From Nocardia spumae (GTDB lineage: Bacteria; Actinomycetota; Actinomycetes; Mycobacteriales; Mycobacteriaceae): a DNA stretch of 64,000 nt. The stretch is from assembly GCF_020733635.1 (NCBI RefSeq), contig NZ_JAJFZL010000001.1, forward strand, positions 3,348,001 to 3,412,000. Reading direction: 5' to 3'. The notes under the pieces were generated by a model. It worked only from the letters and a program-made list of their open reading frames with translations, did no database searches and was not told the origin of the DNA. The position numbers and the translations under genes are program-made. Positions 49,674-58,936 of this stretch are shown piece by piece; the first letter of the stretch is position 1, and every line of letters begins with the position of its first letter.

Positions 49674-50318
49674 TCAGTCCTTCCGGCCGCTCAGCGCGAG
49701 GGAGGTGCCGAGCCCGATCATCACCAGACCTCCGGTGCCGCCGACCGCCGCGAGCCGGCGTGGCGAGCGGGCGAACCACGTGCGCGCCGCGCCCGCGGCC
49801 AGGGCCCAGCCGGTATCGAGGACCAGGCCGAACGCGGGGATGATGGCGCCGAGCAGCAGCATCTGGCCCGGAATCCAGCCGTGGTCGAGGGTGACGAACT
49901 GCGGCAGGAGGGCGGCGAGGAACACGATCGATTTGGGGTTGGCGAATCCGACGACGAGGCCGTCGCGCAGCACCCTGCCCGTCCGATACGGCATGTCCGG
50001 TGCGGCGGCGGAGAAGGATTCCGCGAGGTCGCCGCGGTGGCGGATCGCCTGGACGCCGAGATAGACCAGGTAGCCGGCGCCGAGGAGTTTCACCGTGGTG
50101 AAGACGGTGGACGAGGTAGCGACCAGAGCTCCGAGCCCGACGGCGACGGCGACGACCTGTGAATAGACGCCGACCGCATTGCCCGCCACGGTGAGCAGGG
50201 CCTCGCGGCGTCCCAGGGTGATCGCGCGGGTAATGGTGAACAGGACGCTCGGCCCGGGGACGACCACCAGCAGGAAGGCCAACCCCGCGAATCCGAGGAG
50301 ATGATCGGTCGACACCAC
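49674..50318 (-). CDS. LysE/RhtB family amino-acid exporter
   Basis: The 214-residue membrane protein has about six helices: LLGFAGLAFLLVVVPGPSVL, FTITRAITLGRREALLTVAG, VKLLGAGYLVYLGVQAIRHR and DGLVVGFANPKSIVFLAALL then PQFV. The PGPS and NPKS motifs are family markers. It starts at GTG 50318 or 50315. It exports amino acids or homoserine lactone-like compounds. Confidence 0.88.
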   Translation of the reverse strand: MVSTDHLLGFAGLAFLLVVVPGPSVLFTITRAITLGRREALLTVAGNAVGVYSQVVAVAVGLGALVATSSTVFTTVKLLGAGYLVYLGVQAIRHRGDLAESFSAAAPDMPYRTGRVLRDGLVVGFANPKSIVFLAALLPQFVTLDHGWIPGQMLLLGAIIPAFGLVLDTGWALAAGAARTWFARSPRRLAAVGGTGGLVMIGLGTSLALSGRKD

Positions 50319-50702
50319 GTCATCACCATAGCCAGTGCCGCGGAGATCGTCTGCGCGGCAGCACATATCACCCGCGCCGCCGCGGCGGAACGACGTGTCG
50401 GTCGCGCAGGCGTCCCGGTCGTCGGCGGCGACGCGTCCGGCGGCCACCGTGGTGGGAGGCTCCGGCTCCGCCCCGGACGCTCGATCGGTGATCGGTTCGC
50501 CGAAGGTGATGGGCGGACCGACACGAGTCGATGTAATGTCACAGATCTGCCGATTTCTGCTGGTCCACGGGTATCTTTCGAAGGTCGGTGCGGCGCCGGC
50601 CAACGGCGGCGCGCATCCGTGTTCGCTGGATTACCGGGGCCTTGCCCGCACTGCTGCGCATCTTCGGTCCGAGTACCACTCTGACAAGACGGGTGTGGTG
50701 TC
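50319..50702. other. 384-bp divergent promoter region
   Basis: This stretch separates the exporter and the secreted lipase. I saw no clear operator palindrome or small gene. Confidence 0.45.
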
Positions 50703-52352
50703 GTGAAATATCTACGGAGTATTGCGGTCGCGATGGCGATGGGTTGTGCGCTGACGTGGGGGCAATCGGTCGCGGTGGCCGACCCGCCGCCCCGGACTCC
50801 GGCGCCGGCTGCCGCCGAACCGACGACTCCGCCGGCCGCCGAACCCGGCACGAGGGCCGCCACCGATCAAGCCTCGCCGCCCGCCTCCGGTCCGGCGGCC
50901 GCGCCGTCGAGCGCTGGTCCGGGCGCTCCCACCGCGTCGGAACCGTCGCCGCCGGTCGCCCATGCGGATCCGGGCCCATCGGCGTTCCAGCGATGGCTCG
51001 ACGACCATATTCCGGCGCCGTCGTCGGTCCTGTCCGGAACCGGCTCCGCTGCCACCGCACCAGGAGAGCAGCAGGATCCGTCGGCGCTGTGGAAAGCGAT
51101 TCAATCCAGCCCGACCGGTGACCCGTTCTTCGATGCCGCCCCGCCGGACCTCGCACGCTACGCGCCCGGTGACGTGATCGAATCGCGTGACGTCAGCTGG
51201 CCGGCGGTACCGATGGTGTTCCTGACGGTGCTCACGCCGGTGCAGCGGGCGATCCAGCTGAAATTCCGGACCACGGATTCCTCCGGTGCGCCGTCGTTCG
51301 GGACCGCGACGCTGCTGCTGCCCTTCGGGCAGTGGACCGGGCCGGGAAGTCGCCCGGTGCTGCTGAACGCCCCACCGATCAACGCGCTCAACCGGCGCTG
51401 CACTCCCGGCTGGGTGTTCTCGCACGGGTACGACCTCACCTCCGGCAACGGCAACGATTTCGTCCCGTCACCGACCATGTGGGCCGCGAGCCAGAACTAC
51501 GCGGTGGTGATCCCGGACCACGAGGGGCCGTTGATGGCCTACGCCGAGCCGACCGTGGCCGGACACATCATGCTCGACACCGTGCGTGCGGTGCGCCACC
51601 TGATGCCGGACCAGTTCGGCGCGAGCCGTTTCGCGATGACCGGCTATTCCGGCGGTGCGATCGCCAGCTACGCCGCCGCGATGCTCGAGCGCGAATACGC
51701 CCCGGAACTCGCACCCAACCTGGCCGGTGCCGCGATGGGCGGCCTGCCCGTCGACTACGAATCCTTCGCGAAGACCTTCGACGGCTCCTACGCCTCGGGA
51801 CTGATGTTGACCGTGACTCTCGCGCTGGCCCGGGAACATCCCGAAATTCTCGGTCGCATGAATCATCTCGCGCAGTGGGCGGCTATCTCCCCGCTCAAGG
51901 ACGTGTGCAGCTCGACCATGGCCGACGTCGGGATCTTCGTACCCTATGCGGCCCTGGCGAATATGGCCGACCCACTCCATACCGAATTCGCCGACACGAT
52001 GTTCCGGCGATTGAGCCTGAAAGGTAAGAAGGCGGGCATGCCGATCTATGTCTACAACGGCGTGCACGATCCCTGGATGCCGGTCGCGAAAGCCGAAGCG
52101 TTCTATGCCGAACAATGCGCTCTGGGGGTTCCCGCCACGAAGAGCATCGTCGGCGGTGAACACATTCTCGGCTACTTCGACGGCTTTCTCGGATCCACGC
52201 AGTGGCTGGGTGAGCGATTGTCCGGTGTTCCGGCACCGAACGCCTGCGAAGTGGCGCCACGCCCGGATGCCGCACCACAACACAGCACTTCGAGCGCCGC
52301 GCCGAGCGGCGCCCCCCGCACCGAGGCGCCGCCCGCATCACCCGGGCGGTGA
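50703..52352 (+). CDS. secreted lipase (LIP family)
   Basis: The 549-residue product has a signal peptide (MKYLRSIAVAMAMGCALTWG, then QSVAVA) and a Pro/Ala-rich linker of about 70 residues. The catalytic domain includes ESRDVSWPAVPMVFLTVLTP, RPVLLNAPPINALNRRCTPG, the nucleophile in FAMTGYSGGAIASYAAAML, an Asp in VYNGVHDPWMPVAKA and the His in SIVGGEHILGYFDGF. This is the secretory lipase family common in mycolate-containing bacteria. The C-terminus is a second Pro/Ala-rich tail. It starts with GTG. Confidence 0.9.
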   Translation: MKYLRSIAVAMAMGCALTWGQSVAVADPPPRTPAPAAAEPTTPPAAEPGTRAATDQASPPASGPAAAPSSAGPGAPTASEPSPPVAHADPGPSAFQRWLDDHIPAPSSVLSGTGSAATAPGEQQDPSALWKAIQSSPTGDPFFDAAPPDLARYAPGDVIESRDVSWPAVPMVFLTVLTPVQRAIQLKFRTTDSSGAPSFGTATLLLPFGQWTGPGSRPVLLNAPPINALNRRCTPGWVFSHGYDLTSGNGNDFVPSPTMWAASQNYAVVIPDHEGPLMAYAEPTVAGHIMLDTVRAVRHLMPDQFGASRFAMTGYSGGAIASYAAAMLEREYAPELAPNLAGAAMGGLPVDYESFAKTFDGSYASGLMLTVTLALAREHPEILGRMNHLAQWAAISPLKDVCSSTMADVGIFVPYAALANMADPLHTEFADTMFRRLSLKGKKAGMPIYVYNGVHDPWMPVAKAEAFYAEQCALGVPATKSIVGGEHILGYFDGFLGSTQWLGERLSGVPAPNACEVAPRPDAAPQHSTSSAAPSGAPRTEAPPASPGR

Positions 52353-52370
52353 GGCGGACGGCGCCGCAGC

Positions 52371-53069
52371 TCATGTCGCGCGGGCGACGACCAGCACGTT
52401 CTTGCCGAAGAGTTTGCCGGTGAGGGTGTGCAGTGCCCTGCTCACGGGGAAGACCACGCGATCGTAGAACGCGAGTGATCGCGGGTCGATCGTGCCGTCG
52501 CCGGAGCCGACGGCACGGTAGGCCAAGGTCGCGAAGAATCCGATGGGATCGCAGTAGCGCGATTCCACGATCTCGAGGCCGGCGTCGCGCAGCAGCCGTT
52601 CGAGCTGGGCTCGCCGGTAGCGGCGGTGGTGCCCGACCTTGGCGTCCATGGAGGTGAACAGGATTTCGAGCGCGGGCACGTAGACGACCAGGGTGCCACC
52701 GGGCCGCAGCAGCGACGCCAGGTGTTCCGCTGCGGCCTGATCGTCTTTGATGTGCTCGAGGACGTTGAATGTGTAGATGAGGTGGTACCGCTCGTCCTCG
52801 GGAATCGGCGCTTCGTGGTCGATGACCCGATACCCCTTGGACCGCAATGTGTTCTGCAGGCGCTCGTCCGGTTCCAGGCAGTCGGGGGTGATTCGCCGTG
52901 CGGTGAGCATGTCGGCGTAGGTTCCCGATCCGGCGCCGAAATCCAGCACCCGCATACCGGGTGAGGTGAGATATGTGCCGACGGTGTCGGCGAGGAATGT
53001 GTTGTAGTTGACCGCCGCGGCCATTACTTCGAGATTGTCACATCCGGTATAGGCGAAGTCGCTAACCAA
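52371..53069 (-). CDS. class I SAM-dependent methyltransferase
   Basis: The 232-residue product contains MRVLDFGAGSGTYADMLTAR (motif I), YHLIYTFNVLEHIKDDQAAA (motif II region) and LRPGGTLVVYVPALEILF. It ends in a hydrophobic LAFYDRVVFPVSRALHTLTG segment, as in methyltransferases of cell-surface glycan pathways. It lies opposite a GtrA gene, 245 bp away. The TTG at 53069 is chosen for its AGAGGAG site at 8 bp; ATG 53117 is the alternative. Confidence 0.82.
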   Translation of the reverse strand: MVSDFAYTGCDNLEVMAAAVNYNTFLADTVGTYLTSPGMRVLDFGAGSGTYADMLTARRITPDCLEPDERLQNTLRSKGYRVIDHEAPIPEDERYHLIYTFNVLEHIKDDQAAAEHLASLLRPGGTLVVYVPALEILFTSMDAKVGHHRRYRRAQLERLLRDAGLEIVESRYCDPIGFFATLAYRAVGSGDGTIDPRSLAFYDRVVFPVSRALHTLTGKLFGKNVLVVARAT

Positions 53070-53314
53070 CAGTCCATCTCCTCTGTGGGCCCCTGGTACA
53101 GATTTGTCCGATGGCATGCCGTGATGCCGGCCAGTTCTGTTCATCGCCGACGATGCCGATCAGCGGAATCGTCGTGGTCCTCGGTCGAGCGCGGATGTCG
53201 TGAATCCAGACGCTAGTTGATGAACGCCGAGGCAGCCCTGAAATCGGGTCCCGTGCAAGGGGCGTGTCAGGTCGGCGTCAGCCCGGTGACAGCGGGGCGG
53301 AAGACAGTGTTGTC

Positions 53315-53857
53315 ATGAACAGCGCAGCACTTGCCTCCTGCGGCCCGCGGAAAGTACCCGGGGACACGACGATCCTGGGAGACGTCGATCTGAGCCTCGG
53401 GCTCTCCCCGATGCTGCGCGCGGAATGGCTCACCCGCGGTCGACGGTATCTGCGCGGCGAACATCCCTGTGCCCAGCTGATCCGCTTCGCACTGGTCGGT
53501 GGGGCCAGCAATATCGCCTACGCCGTGCTGTTCATGGTCATCAGCGGATTCGGCCCGCTCGTCGCGAATATCGTCGGCTCACTCGTCAGTACGGCTATCG
53601 CGAACGAACTACATCGCCGGCTCACCTTCCGGGCAGCCGGACGCGTCGGGTGGATCACCGCGCAGTGGGAGGGTGGTGGCCTGGCGCTCCTCGGCCTTCT
53701 GATCACCACGGCGGCACTGGCCGGCCTCCGATTCTGGGCGCCGGGGCTCGGCGATATCGCCGCGGCGAGTGCGGTGATCGCGATCATGGGTGCGATCGGC
53801 GGTATGCGTTTCCTGGCATTGCGCGGCTTCGTTTTTCGCGACCAACCGCAGGGATGA
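53315..53857 (+). CDS. gtrA: GtrA-like flippase family membrane protein
   Basis: The product has about 180 residues and four helices: LIRFALVGGASNIAYAVLFM, VANIVGSLVSTAIANELHRR, ALLGLLITTAALAGLRF and AASAVIAIMGAIGGMRFLAL. The GtrA motif NELHRRLTF is present. GtrA proteins move polyprenyl-linked sugars across the membrane. The start may be ATG 53315 or earlier. The methyltransferase gene is divergent. Confidence 0.83.
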   Translation: MNSAALASCGPRKVPGDTTILGDVDLSLGLSPMLRAEWLTRGRRYLRGEHPCAQLIRFALVGGASNIAYAVLFMVISGFGPLVANIVGSLVSTAIANELHRRLTFRAAGRVGWITAQWEGGGLALLGLLITTAALAGLRFWAPGLGDIAAASAVIAIMGAIGGMRFLALRGFVFRDQPQG

Positions 53858-54241
53858 CCTCGCGACAAGGCGCTGTCGTACTGCGGGTTCGTCGGCATCG
53901 CCCGTGCCGTTCGTGGCCCAGCGGCGTACCGGGGTAGTGAGAAATTCTCCGCAGCTAACGATTGGCGCACGGTGGCGAACAGTTGTTGCGGGCGTCGGTA
54001 TCAGTACGTGTCGCGCGCCGTTCGGGCTGGACCATATATTTGCCCGAAGACCTGCGTTCGGCCATGCCGGCGACCGGATTCGAGCGTGGGCGGGGATGAT
54101 TTCGACTTATCCGGCCGGATACGGATTTGGTAAATCTTCACTGGCCGGCCGTGCCGGGCGCTTAAAATACCTCAGCCGCACCGTATAAAACACGTTAGAG
54201 GGTCGGGAATCACTGAGAGATCTTCGCCCAGGAGGTGTGAA
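53858..54241. other. 384-bp region with a low-GC segment
   Basis: No gene is supported. The last 80 bp are unusually AT-rich (TTAAAATACC, TATAAAACACG) and hold the promoter of the next gene. Confidence 0.5.
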
Positions 54242-55009
54242 ATGCCGGAGGCCGGTCATCGGCGCATGTCACGTCCGATATTGATTGCGGGCATGTTGCC
54301 ACTTGCGGTCCTTCTAGGAACGGGAGTGGCCACCGCGTCGCCCATTGATAGTGTGCTCTCCCCGGCTGATGCCGCCCAGGCGCCCGCTATGCCGCCACCG
54401 GCATTGGATTGGCAATCGCTGGCGCATGATGTCCAGGGGCTGCTTCCCTTCCCGCTACCTCTGCCACTGCCGCCCGCAGAAGCACCTGTCGCCCCACAGA
54501 ATCCGCCCGCCGCCGAGATTCCCGTCACCCCGGACAACTCGTTCGCCTACGGAGCGTTCGCCCCGCAGAATTCGGTGGCCGGCGACAGTAGTTCGCCCGC
54601 GTCCGGTCCGGTGGATGCGGTACCGGCCGAGGTCCAGCATCCGATCGAGGAGTTCTGCGAGCAGGTTCCCGCCGAGCCCGGCCGATGCGCCGCCACCGTG
54701 GTCGACGCGGGCGTCGGCGCCGCCATCGGAGCCGGTATCGGCGCGGCGGTGTCGGCGCCGCTGGCTATTCCCGCCGCCATGGCCGGTGCGGTCGCCGGAT
54801 TCGTTGTCGGTCTGCCGTTCCTGCCCACCGGCGTGGTGGTCGGTCCGCTGCTCGGTGCGGCCGTCGGTGCCGCGGTCGTCGCGGGCCCGGCCGCCGCGCT
54901 CGGTGGCGCGCTGGGGGCGGCGATCGGGACCATCGTGGGGATCACCTCACCGCTCCCGGCGGCCGGGCCCGTCGGCGCGGTCGAGGGCGCCGTCCCCGCC
55001 CCGATGTAG
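54242..55009 (+). CDS. secreted or surface protein with Gly/Ala-rich hydrophobic domain
   Basis: The 255-residue product has a signal peptide (RPILIAGMLPLAVLLGTGVA, then TASP) and a Pro-rich middle (LPFPLPLPLPPAEAPVAPQN). A single Cys pair follows (EFCEQVPAEPGRCAATVVDA). A long glycine-zipper-like C-terminal region (GVGAAIGAGIGAAVSAPLAI, AAVGAAVVAGPAAALGGALG) makes up the rest. The latter could insert into the mycomembrane. I do not recognise a function. CAGGAGG precedes the ATG. Confidence 0.75.
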   Translation: MPEAGHRRMSRPILIAGMLPLAVLLGTGVATASPIDSVLSPADAAQAPAMPPPALDWQSLAHDVQGLLPFPLPLPLPPAEAPVAPQNPPAAEIPVTPDNSFAYGAFAPQNSVAGDSSSPASGPVDAVPAEVQHPIEEFCEQVPAEPGRCAATVVDAGVGAAIGAGIGAAVSAPLAIPAAMAGAVAGFVVGLPFLPTGVVVGPLLGAAVGAAVVAGPAAALGGALGAAIGTIVGITSPLPAAGPVGAVEGAVPAPM

Positions 55010-55032
55010 CGCACGGTCGGCTGATCCGTGCG
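55010..55032. terminator. bidirectional terminator hairpin
   Basis: The arms CGCACGG and CCGTGCG (7 bp) enclose a 9-nt loop. It lies exactly between the convergent ends of the secreted-protein gene and the hydrogenase operon. Confidence 0.7.
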
Positions 55033-55038
55033 CCGGGA

Positions 55039-55533
55039 TCATTCGTCGCCGGATGCGCCGTGGCCGAGGGGGGTGCGCAGCCGGGCGTGTTCGGCCCGGA
55101 CCGTCTCGACCAGGCGGGGCAGTGCCGCGGCGACCGGTGCGGACAGCCCGGTTCCGAGGCCGAGATCGGCTGCCTCGACGGCGAGGACCACCAGTTCGCG
55201 TGGCACTCGGTCGAGGGCTCGCGCCAGAGGGAGCGCGTCGGGGATGCCCAGAGCGTGTGAACTGGTGGCGGTGGTGAGACCACGGAGAGCGTCGACCGTG
55301 GTGTGCCAGATGCGACCGGGAGCGGACGGCTCACAGAGGACCGCGTCGATCACGATGGCGAGGTCGGCGTCGTCCCAGGCGTCCAGCAGGGCGGTGGGTT
55401 CCCCGTCGCAGACCGTGACGAGAGTGTCCGGCAGCCGGAGTGAGTCGATCCGCGCGGCCGACAGCGGGCCGATGCCGTCGTCGCGCCGGAACTCGTTGCC
55501 GACGCCGATCACCACCAACCGGGGCCGGGTCAT
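55039..55533 (-). CDS. [NiFe] hydrogenase maturation protease
   Basis: The 164-residue protein reads [20 protein letters not shown], then GPLSAARIDSL, DADLAIVIDAVLCEPSAPGR and HTTVDALRGLTTATSSHALG. The early Glu (GNEFRRDD), Asp and His match the Ni-sensing site of HycI/HyaD proteases. It trims the C-terminus of the large subunit after Ni insertion. Its ATG overlaps the hydA stop as ATGA. It is the last gene of the operon. Confidence 0.88.
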   Translation of the reverse strand: MTRPRLVVIGVGNEFRRDDGIGPLSAARIDSLRLPDTLVTVCDGEPTALLDAWDDADLAIVIDAVLCEPSAPGRIWHTTVDALRGLTTATSSHALGIPDALPLARALDRVPRELVVLAVEAADLGLGTGLSAPVAAALPRLVETVRAEHARLRTPLGHGASGDE

Positions 55534-56822
55534 CGGCGTTCCAGGTCGAGATCGAGAAAATGGGCCGAGCAGGAGATGCACGGGTCGTAGTTGCGAATTG
55601 TGCGCTCGCACAACGAGGTCAGCGCGCTGTCGTCGAGGCCGAGATTGGCGGTGACCATCCGGCGCAGGTCGTCCTCGATGGCGGCCTGGTTCTGTGAGGT
55701 GGGCGGGACGATCGTGGCCGAGCGGACGGTTCCGCCGGCGTCGACCTCGTAACGGTGATACAGCAGTCCGCGCGGGGCTTCACTGATCCCGTGCCCGACA
55801 CCCGCGCGCGGCGCGACGGGAACGGCGGGCCGAGCTGGGGTCTCGTATTCGTTGATCAGGCGCAGGGCTTCGTCGATGGCGTACACGACCTCGATCGCGC
55901 GAACCAGGATGCTGCGGAACGGGTTCCGGCATTCGTCGCCGAGGCCGATCTCGGCGGCGACCTGCCGGGCCAGTGGTGAAAGCCGGGCGGAGTTGAGGGT
56001 GTAGCGGGCCAGGGGACCGGTGAGGTAGCGGTTGCGGTCCAGCGTCGCGTGCAGGGCGGTGGAGTGCGGAACCTGCTGTTCGACAACGTGTTCGCAGAAT
56101 TCGGCCGCGGTGGCGACGAGTCCGGTGCTCACGTGGATGCCACCGGTTTCGATCGCGTATCGGCCATCATCGCTGACGGCCAGTAGGTCGTGCTCGAGCT
56201 CCAGATCGGGGAATTCGAGGTTCGCCGCGAAGCGGGCGGTGTGAATGGCCGAATCCAGCGCACGGCGCAGTTGTTCGGCGACGAGGGAGAAGTCGGTGGG
56301 CGAGGGGGTGGAGTAGAAGCCGCCGACTCGCACGTTGACCGGGTGAATCGCGCGCCCGCCGAGGAACTCGAGCAGCGCGTTGCCGGCCTTCTTGATCGCC
56401 AGCCCCTCTTCGACGAGGTCTCGGTGGTCGGCGGCGAGGGCGACGGCGTCCGGGTAGCCGAGGAAGTCGGGGAGGTGCAGCAGATGAATATGCAAGGTGT
56501 GGCTGGCGATCCACTCACCGCAATACATCAGGCGGCGCAGTATCGCCAGCGGCCGATCCAGCTCCACCCCGCACAGTTGCTCGAGCGCGTTGCACGCGCT
56601 GGTCTGATAGGCGACGGGGCAGATGCCGCAGATGCGGGAGGTGATGTCGGGCGGTTCGGTGTACGCGCGTCCCCGCAGGAAGGCTTCGAAGAAGCGCGGT
56701 GGTTCGTAGATGTTCAACTCGACTCGCTGCGCGACGCCGTCGCTGATGACGACACGCAGCGCGCCTTCGCCTTCCACCCGTGCCAGCGAGCTGACCCGCA
56801 ATTGCCTACTGCGATGGCTCAT
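55530..56822 (-). CDS. hydA: [NiFe] hydrogenase large (alpha) subunit, group 3b
   Basis: The 430-residue product has the Ni-Fe ligands in both motifs: [15 protein letters not shown] (Cys65, Cys68) and [11 protein letters not shown] (Cys415, Cys418) near the C-terminus. A tail LDLDLERR after His421 should be removed by the downstream protease. The [12 protein letters not shown] start is standard. Group 3b enzymes are soluble NADP-linked bidirectional hydrogenases, also called sulfhydrogenases. The start overlaps hydD by 17 bp. Confidence 0.93.
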   Translation of the reverse strand: MSHRSRQLRVSSLARVEGEGALRVVISDGVAQRVELNIYEPPRFFEAFLRGRAYTEPPDITSRICGICPVAYQTSACNALEQLCGVELDRPLAILRRLMYCGEWIASHTLHIHLLHLPDFLGYPDAVALAADHRDLVEEGLAIKKAGNALLEFLGGRAIHPVNVRVGGFYSTPSPTDFSLVAEQLRRALDSAIHTARFAANLEFPDLELEHDLLAVSDDGRYAIETGGIHVSTGLVATAAEFCEHVVEQQVPHSTALHATLDRNRYLTGPLARYTLNSARLSPLARQVAAEIGLGDECRNPFRSILVRAIEVVYAIDEALRLINEYETPARPAVPVAPRAGVGHGISEAPRGLLYHRYEVDAGGTVRSATIVPPTSQNQAAIEDDLRRMVTANLGLDDSALTSLCERTIRNYDPCISCSAHFLDLDLERR

Positions 56823-57579
56823 CGTGAACCCGTTCCGCGAATTCCGGCGCGGCCACCGCGAACGTGCTGAAGGTGTGGTCTATGTCGTCGGTGGACATTC
56901 CGTTGATACGCAGGATCGGCAGCAGCGCACCGATATTCGGCTTCGCCATGGGGCCGAAGCAGCCGAAGCAACCGCGCCGGTACGCCGGGCACAGGGCGCC
57001 ACAACCGGCCTGGGTGACCGGGCCCAGGCAGGGAATGCCGTGTGCCACTGTCACACACGTGGTGCCGCGCCGTTTGCACTCGGTGCACACGCTGGTATTC
57101 GGAATGTCCGGCTTGCGACCCGCCAGGAACGCGGTCAGGGCGCCGAGTAGTTGGTGTCGGTCGATGGGGCATCCGCGCAGTTCGAAATCGACCGGTACGT
57201 GCGCGGATATCGGGGTGGAGGTGGCCAGCGTCGCGATGTGCTGCGGGCTGGCGTAGATCAGCGATGTGAATTCGGTGATATCGGCGAAATTGCGCAGCGC
57301 CTGGATGCCGCCGTGAGTCGCGCAGGCGCCGATCGTCACGAGAATTCTGGATTGCTCGCGGATTTCGGTGATGCGCCGGATGTCGTCGGGCGTGGTGATC
57401 GAACCCTCCACCAGCGAGACGTCGTACGGTCCCGGCTCGACCGCACTGGAGGCTTCCAGGAAGTGCACGATACGCACCCGGTCGGCGAGGGTGAGTAGTT
57501 CGTCCTCGCAGTCGAGAAGGGTGAGCTGGCAGCCGTCGCAGGAGGTGAACTTCCAGACCGCGAGTGTCGGGGTATCCAT
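56806..57579 (-). CDS. hydD: [NiFe] hydrogenase small (delta) subunit
   Basis: The 257-residue protein reads [20 protein letters not shown] (Cys14, Cys17), then [49 protein letters not shown] and [20 protein letters not shown]. It carries the proximal [4Fe-4S] cluster and further Cys-rich motifs. It overlaps the hydG stop by one base (TGATG). It passes electrons from the NiFe site towards hydB and hydG. Confidence 0.92.
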   Translation of the reverse strand: MDTPTLAVWKFTSCDGCQLTLLDCEDELLTLADRVRIVHFLEASSAVEPGPYDVSLVEGSITTPDDIRRITEIREQSRILVTIGACATHGGIQALRNFADITEFTSLIYASPQHIATLATSTPISAHVPVDFELRGCPIDRHQLLGALTAFLAGRKPDIPNTSVCTECKRRGTTCVTVAHGIPCLGPVTQAGCGALCPAYRRGCFGCFGPMAKPNIGALLPILRINGMSTDDIDHTFSTFAVAAPEFAERVHDEPSQ

Positions 57580-58433
57580 CACAATTCCCGGATGGCCAGT
57601 AGTGGTTCCGCGGTGGCGTAGTCGACGACCGGCCCGTCCCGGCACAGCAGCAGCGGACCGAGCTGACAGTGTCCACACCGGGCCACACCGCACTGCATGT
57701 TGCGCTCCAGCGACAGTCGGATGTCGGTGGCGGCGACGCCCTTGCGCCGCAAGGTCCGGGCGCAGAACCGCATCATCGGTTCCGGACCGCAGAGGAATGC
57801 CGTGGTGTGTGCGGAGTCCAGTCGCAGCTGAGCGAGGGGTTCGGTGACGAATCCGACCGCGCCGGTCCAGCCGGGAGCCGGGTGGTCGACGGTCTGGTGC
57901 AGTTCGAGCGAACCGGTCGCGGCCCAGCGATCCTGGTCGTGGCGGAAGAGAATGTCCGACGGCGTCCGCGCCCCGGTGATGAGGATGACGCGCCGATAAC
58001 GGTCGCGCGCGGCAAGCGCACCGGCGATGACCGGCCGCAGTGGCGCGAGCCCGACACCGCCACCGATGATCACCAGGTCGCGCCCCGCCGCGGATTCCGG
58101 ATGCCATCCGATGCCGAACGGTCCGCGCACACCGATCACGCCGCCGATGGTGGTGTCGTGCAACGCCGCGCTGACCGCCCCGACCGCCCGGATCGTATGT
58201 TCGAGCACATTGTCGGTCGTGGTGGGGTCCGCGCTGACGGACACCGCGATCTCGCCGACGCCGTAGCTGTAGAGCATCATGAATTGACCGGCTCGAAATC
58301 GTTGTGCCGCAGTGTGAATCGGCTCGAGCGCGACGGTGACGGTGTCCCGGGTCTGCGGGACGCGTGCGATGACCCGGTAGGGCAGCATCGTATCGCCGAC
58401 CGCGGTCGGGCGAGTCTCGGCCGCGACGTTCAT
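57579..58433 (-). CDS. hydG: hydrogenase gamma subunit, FAD/NAD(P)H-binding
   Basis: The 284-residue protein of the ferredoxin-NADP-reductase superfamily has the FAD motif [20 protein letters not shown], the nucleotide motif [20 protein letters not shown] and a C-terminal [2Fe-2S] motif [20 protein letters not shown] with a later Cys. It exchanges electrons with NADP(H). Its ATG overlaps the stop of the cyclic-nucleotide-binding gene as ATGA. Confidence 0.91.
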   Translation of the reverse strand: MNVAAETRPTAVGDTMLPYRVIARVPQTRDTVTVALEPIHTAAQRFRAGQFMMLYSYGVGEIAVSVSADPTTTDNVLEHTIRAVGAVSAALHDTTIGGVIGVRGPFGIGWHPESAAGRDLVIIGGGVGLAPLRPVIAGALAARDRYRRVILITGARTPSDILFRHDQDRWAATGSLELHQTVDHPAPGWTGAVGFVTEPLAQLRLDSAHTTAFLCGPEPMMRFCARTLRRKGVAATDIRLSLERNMQCGVARCGHCQLGPLLLCRDGPVVDYATAEPLLAIREL

Positions 58434-58936
58434 CGCGGACCTGACCCGTCGTCGGAATGCGCGTGGTAACGGCCGGATTCGAGGGGGTTGCGGTAGAGGT
58501 CCAGCAGCCTCGCCCGGGTGGCCTGCAGCCGGTCGAGCAGCGCTTGGAACAACATGAGGACCAGTGCCAGCCCGAACTGCGGATCGGCGTCGGCCAGACG
58601 GGACAGAGCTGTGGAATCGAATTCGATCGCCTCGACCGGCTCGGTGACGCACGCCCCGAATTGCCAGCGGTACGGCGGTACCAGCCATGACCAGCCCAGC
58701 AGCTCACCGGGACCGAGTGTCTGTATCGCGATGTCGGCCTGCTCGGGCACCTGCGCGTCGAGCAGGACGCGGCCGCTGCGAATGAGCCAACAGTGCTCTG
58801 CCGCTTCACCTTCCGTGATCAACCGCCGGCCGGCCGGATAGGACACATCCCGTCCGGTGGCGGCCAGAGCCTGTAGCTGCGACTCGGTCAGCGTCGCCAG
58901 GTGGGCGAACTCCGACAACTCGTCAACGCTGGTCAT
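58430..58936 (-). CDS. cyclic-nucleotide-binding domain protein in hydrogenase operon
   Basis: The 168-residue protein has a single cNMP domain: [40 protein letters not shown] and [40 protein letters not shown]. No helix-turn-helix follows, so it is not a Crp-type regulator. The family phosphate-binding cassette (RxAxV) is replaced by an altered segment around [15 protein letters not shown], so cAMP binding is uncertain. It overlaps hydB at its start and hydG at its stop. Its stoichiometric coupling suggests an accessory or regulatory subunit. Confidence 0.85.
   Translation of the reverse strand: MTSVDELSEFAHLATLTESQLQALAATGRDVSYPAGRRLITEGEAAEHCWLIRSGRVLLDAQVPEQADIAIQTLGPGELLGWSWLVPPYRWQFGACVTEPVEAIEFDSTALSRLADADPQFGLALVLMLFQALLDRLQATRARLLDLYRNPLESGRYHAHSDDGSGPR

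Noticed and set aside
56806..58809. 667-residue frame across the hydrogenase genes
   Set aside because: Only the part from 57579 is hydrogenase small subunit; the N-terminal portion is a shadow of hydG and the cyclic-nucleotide gene.
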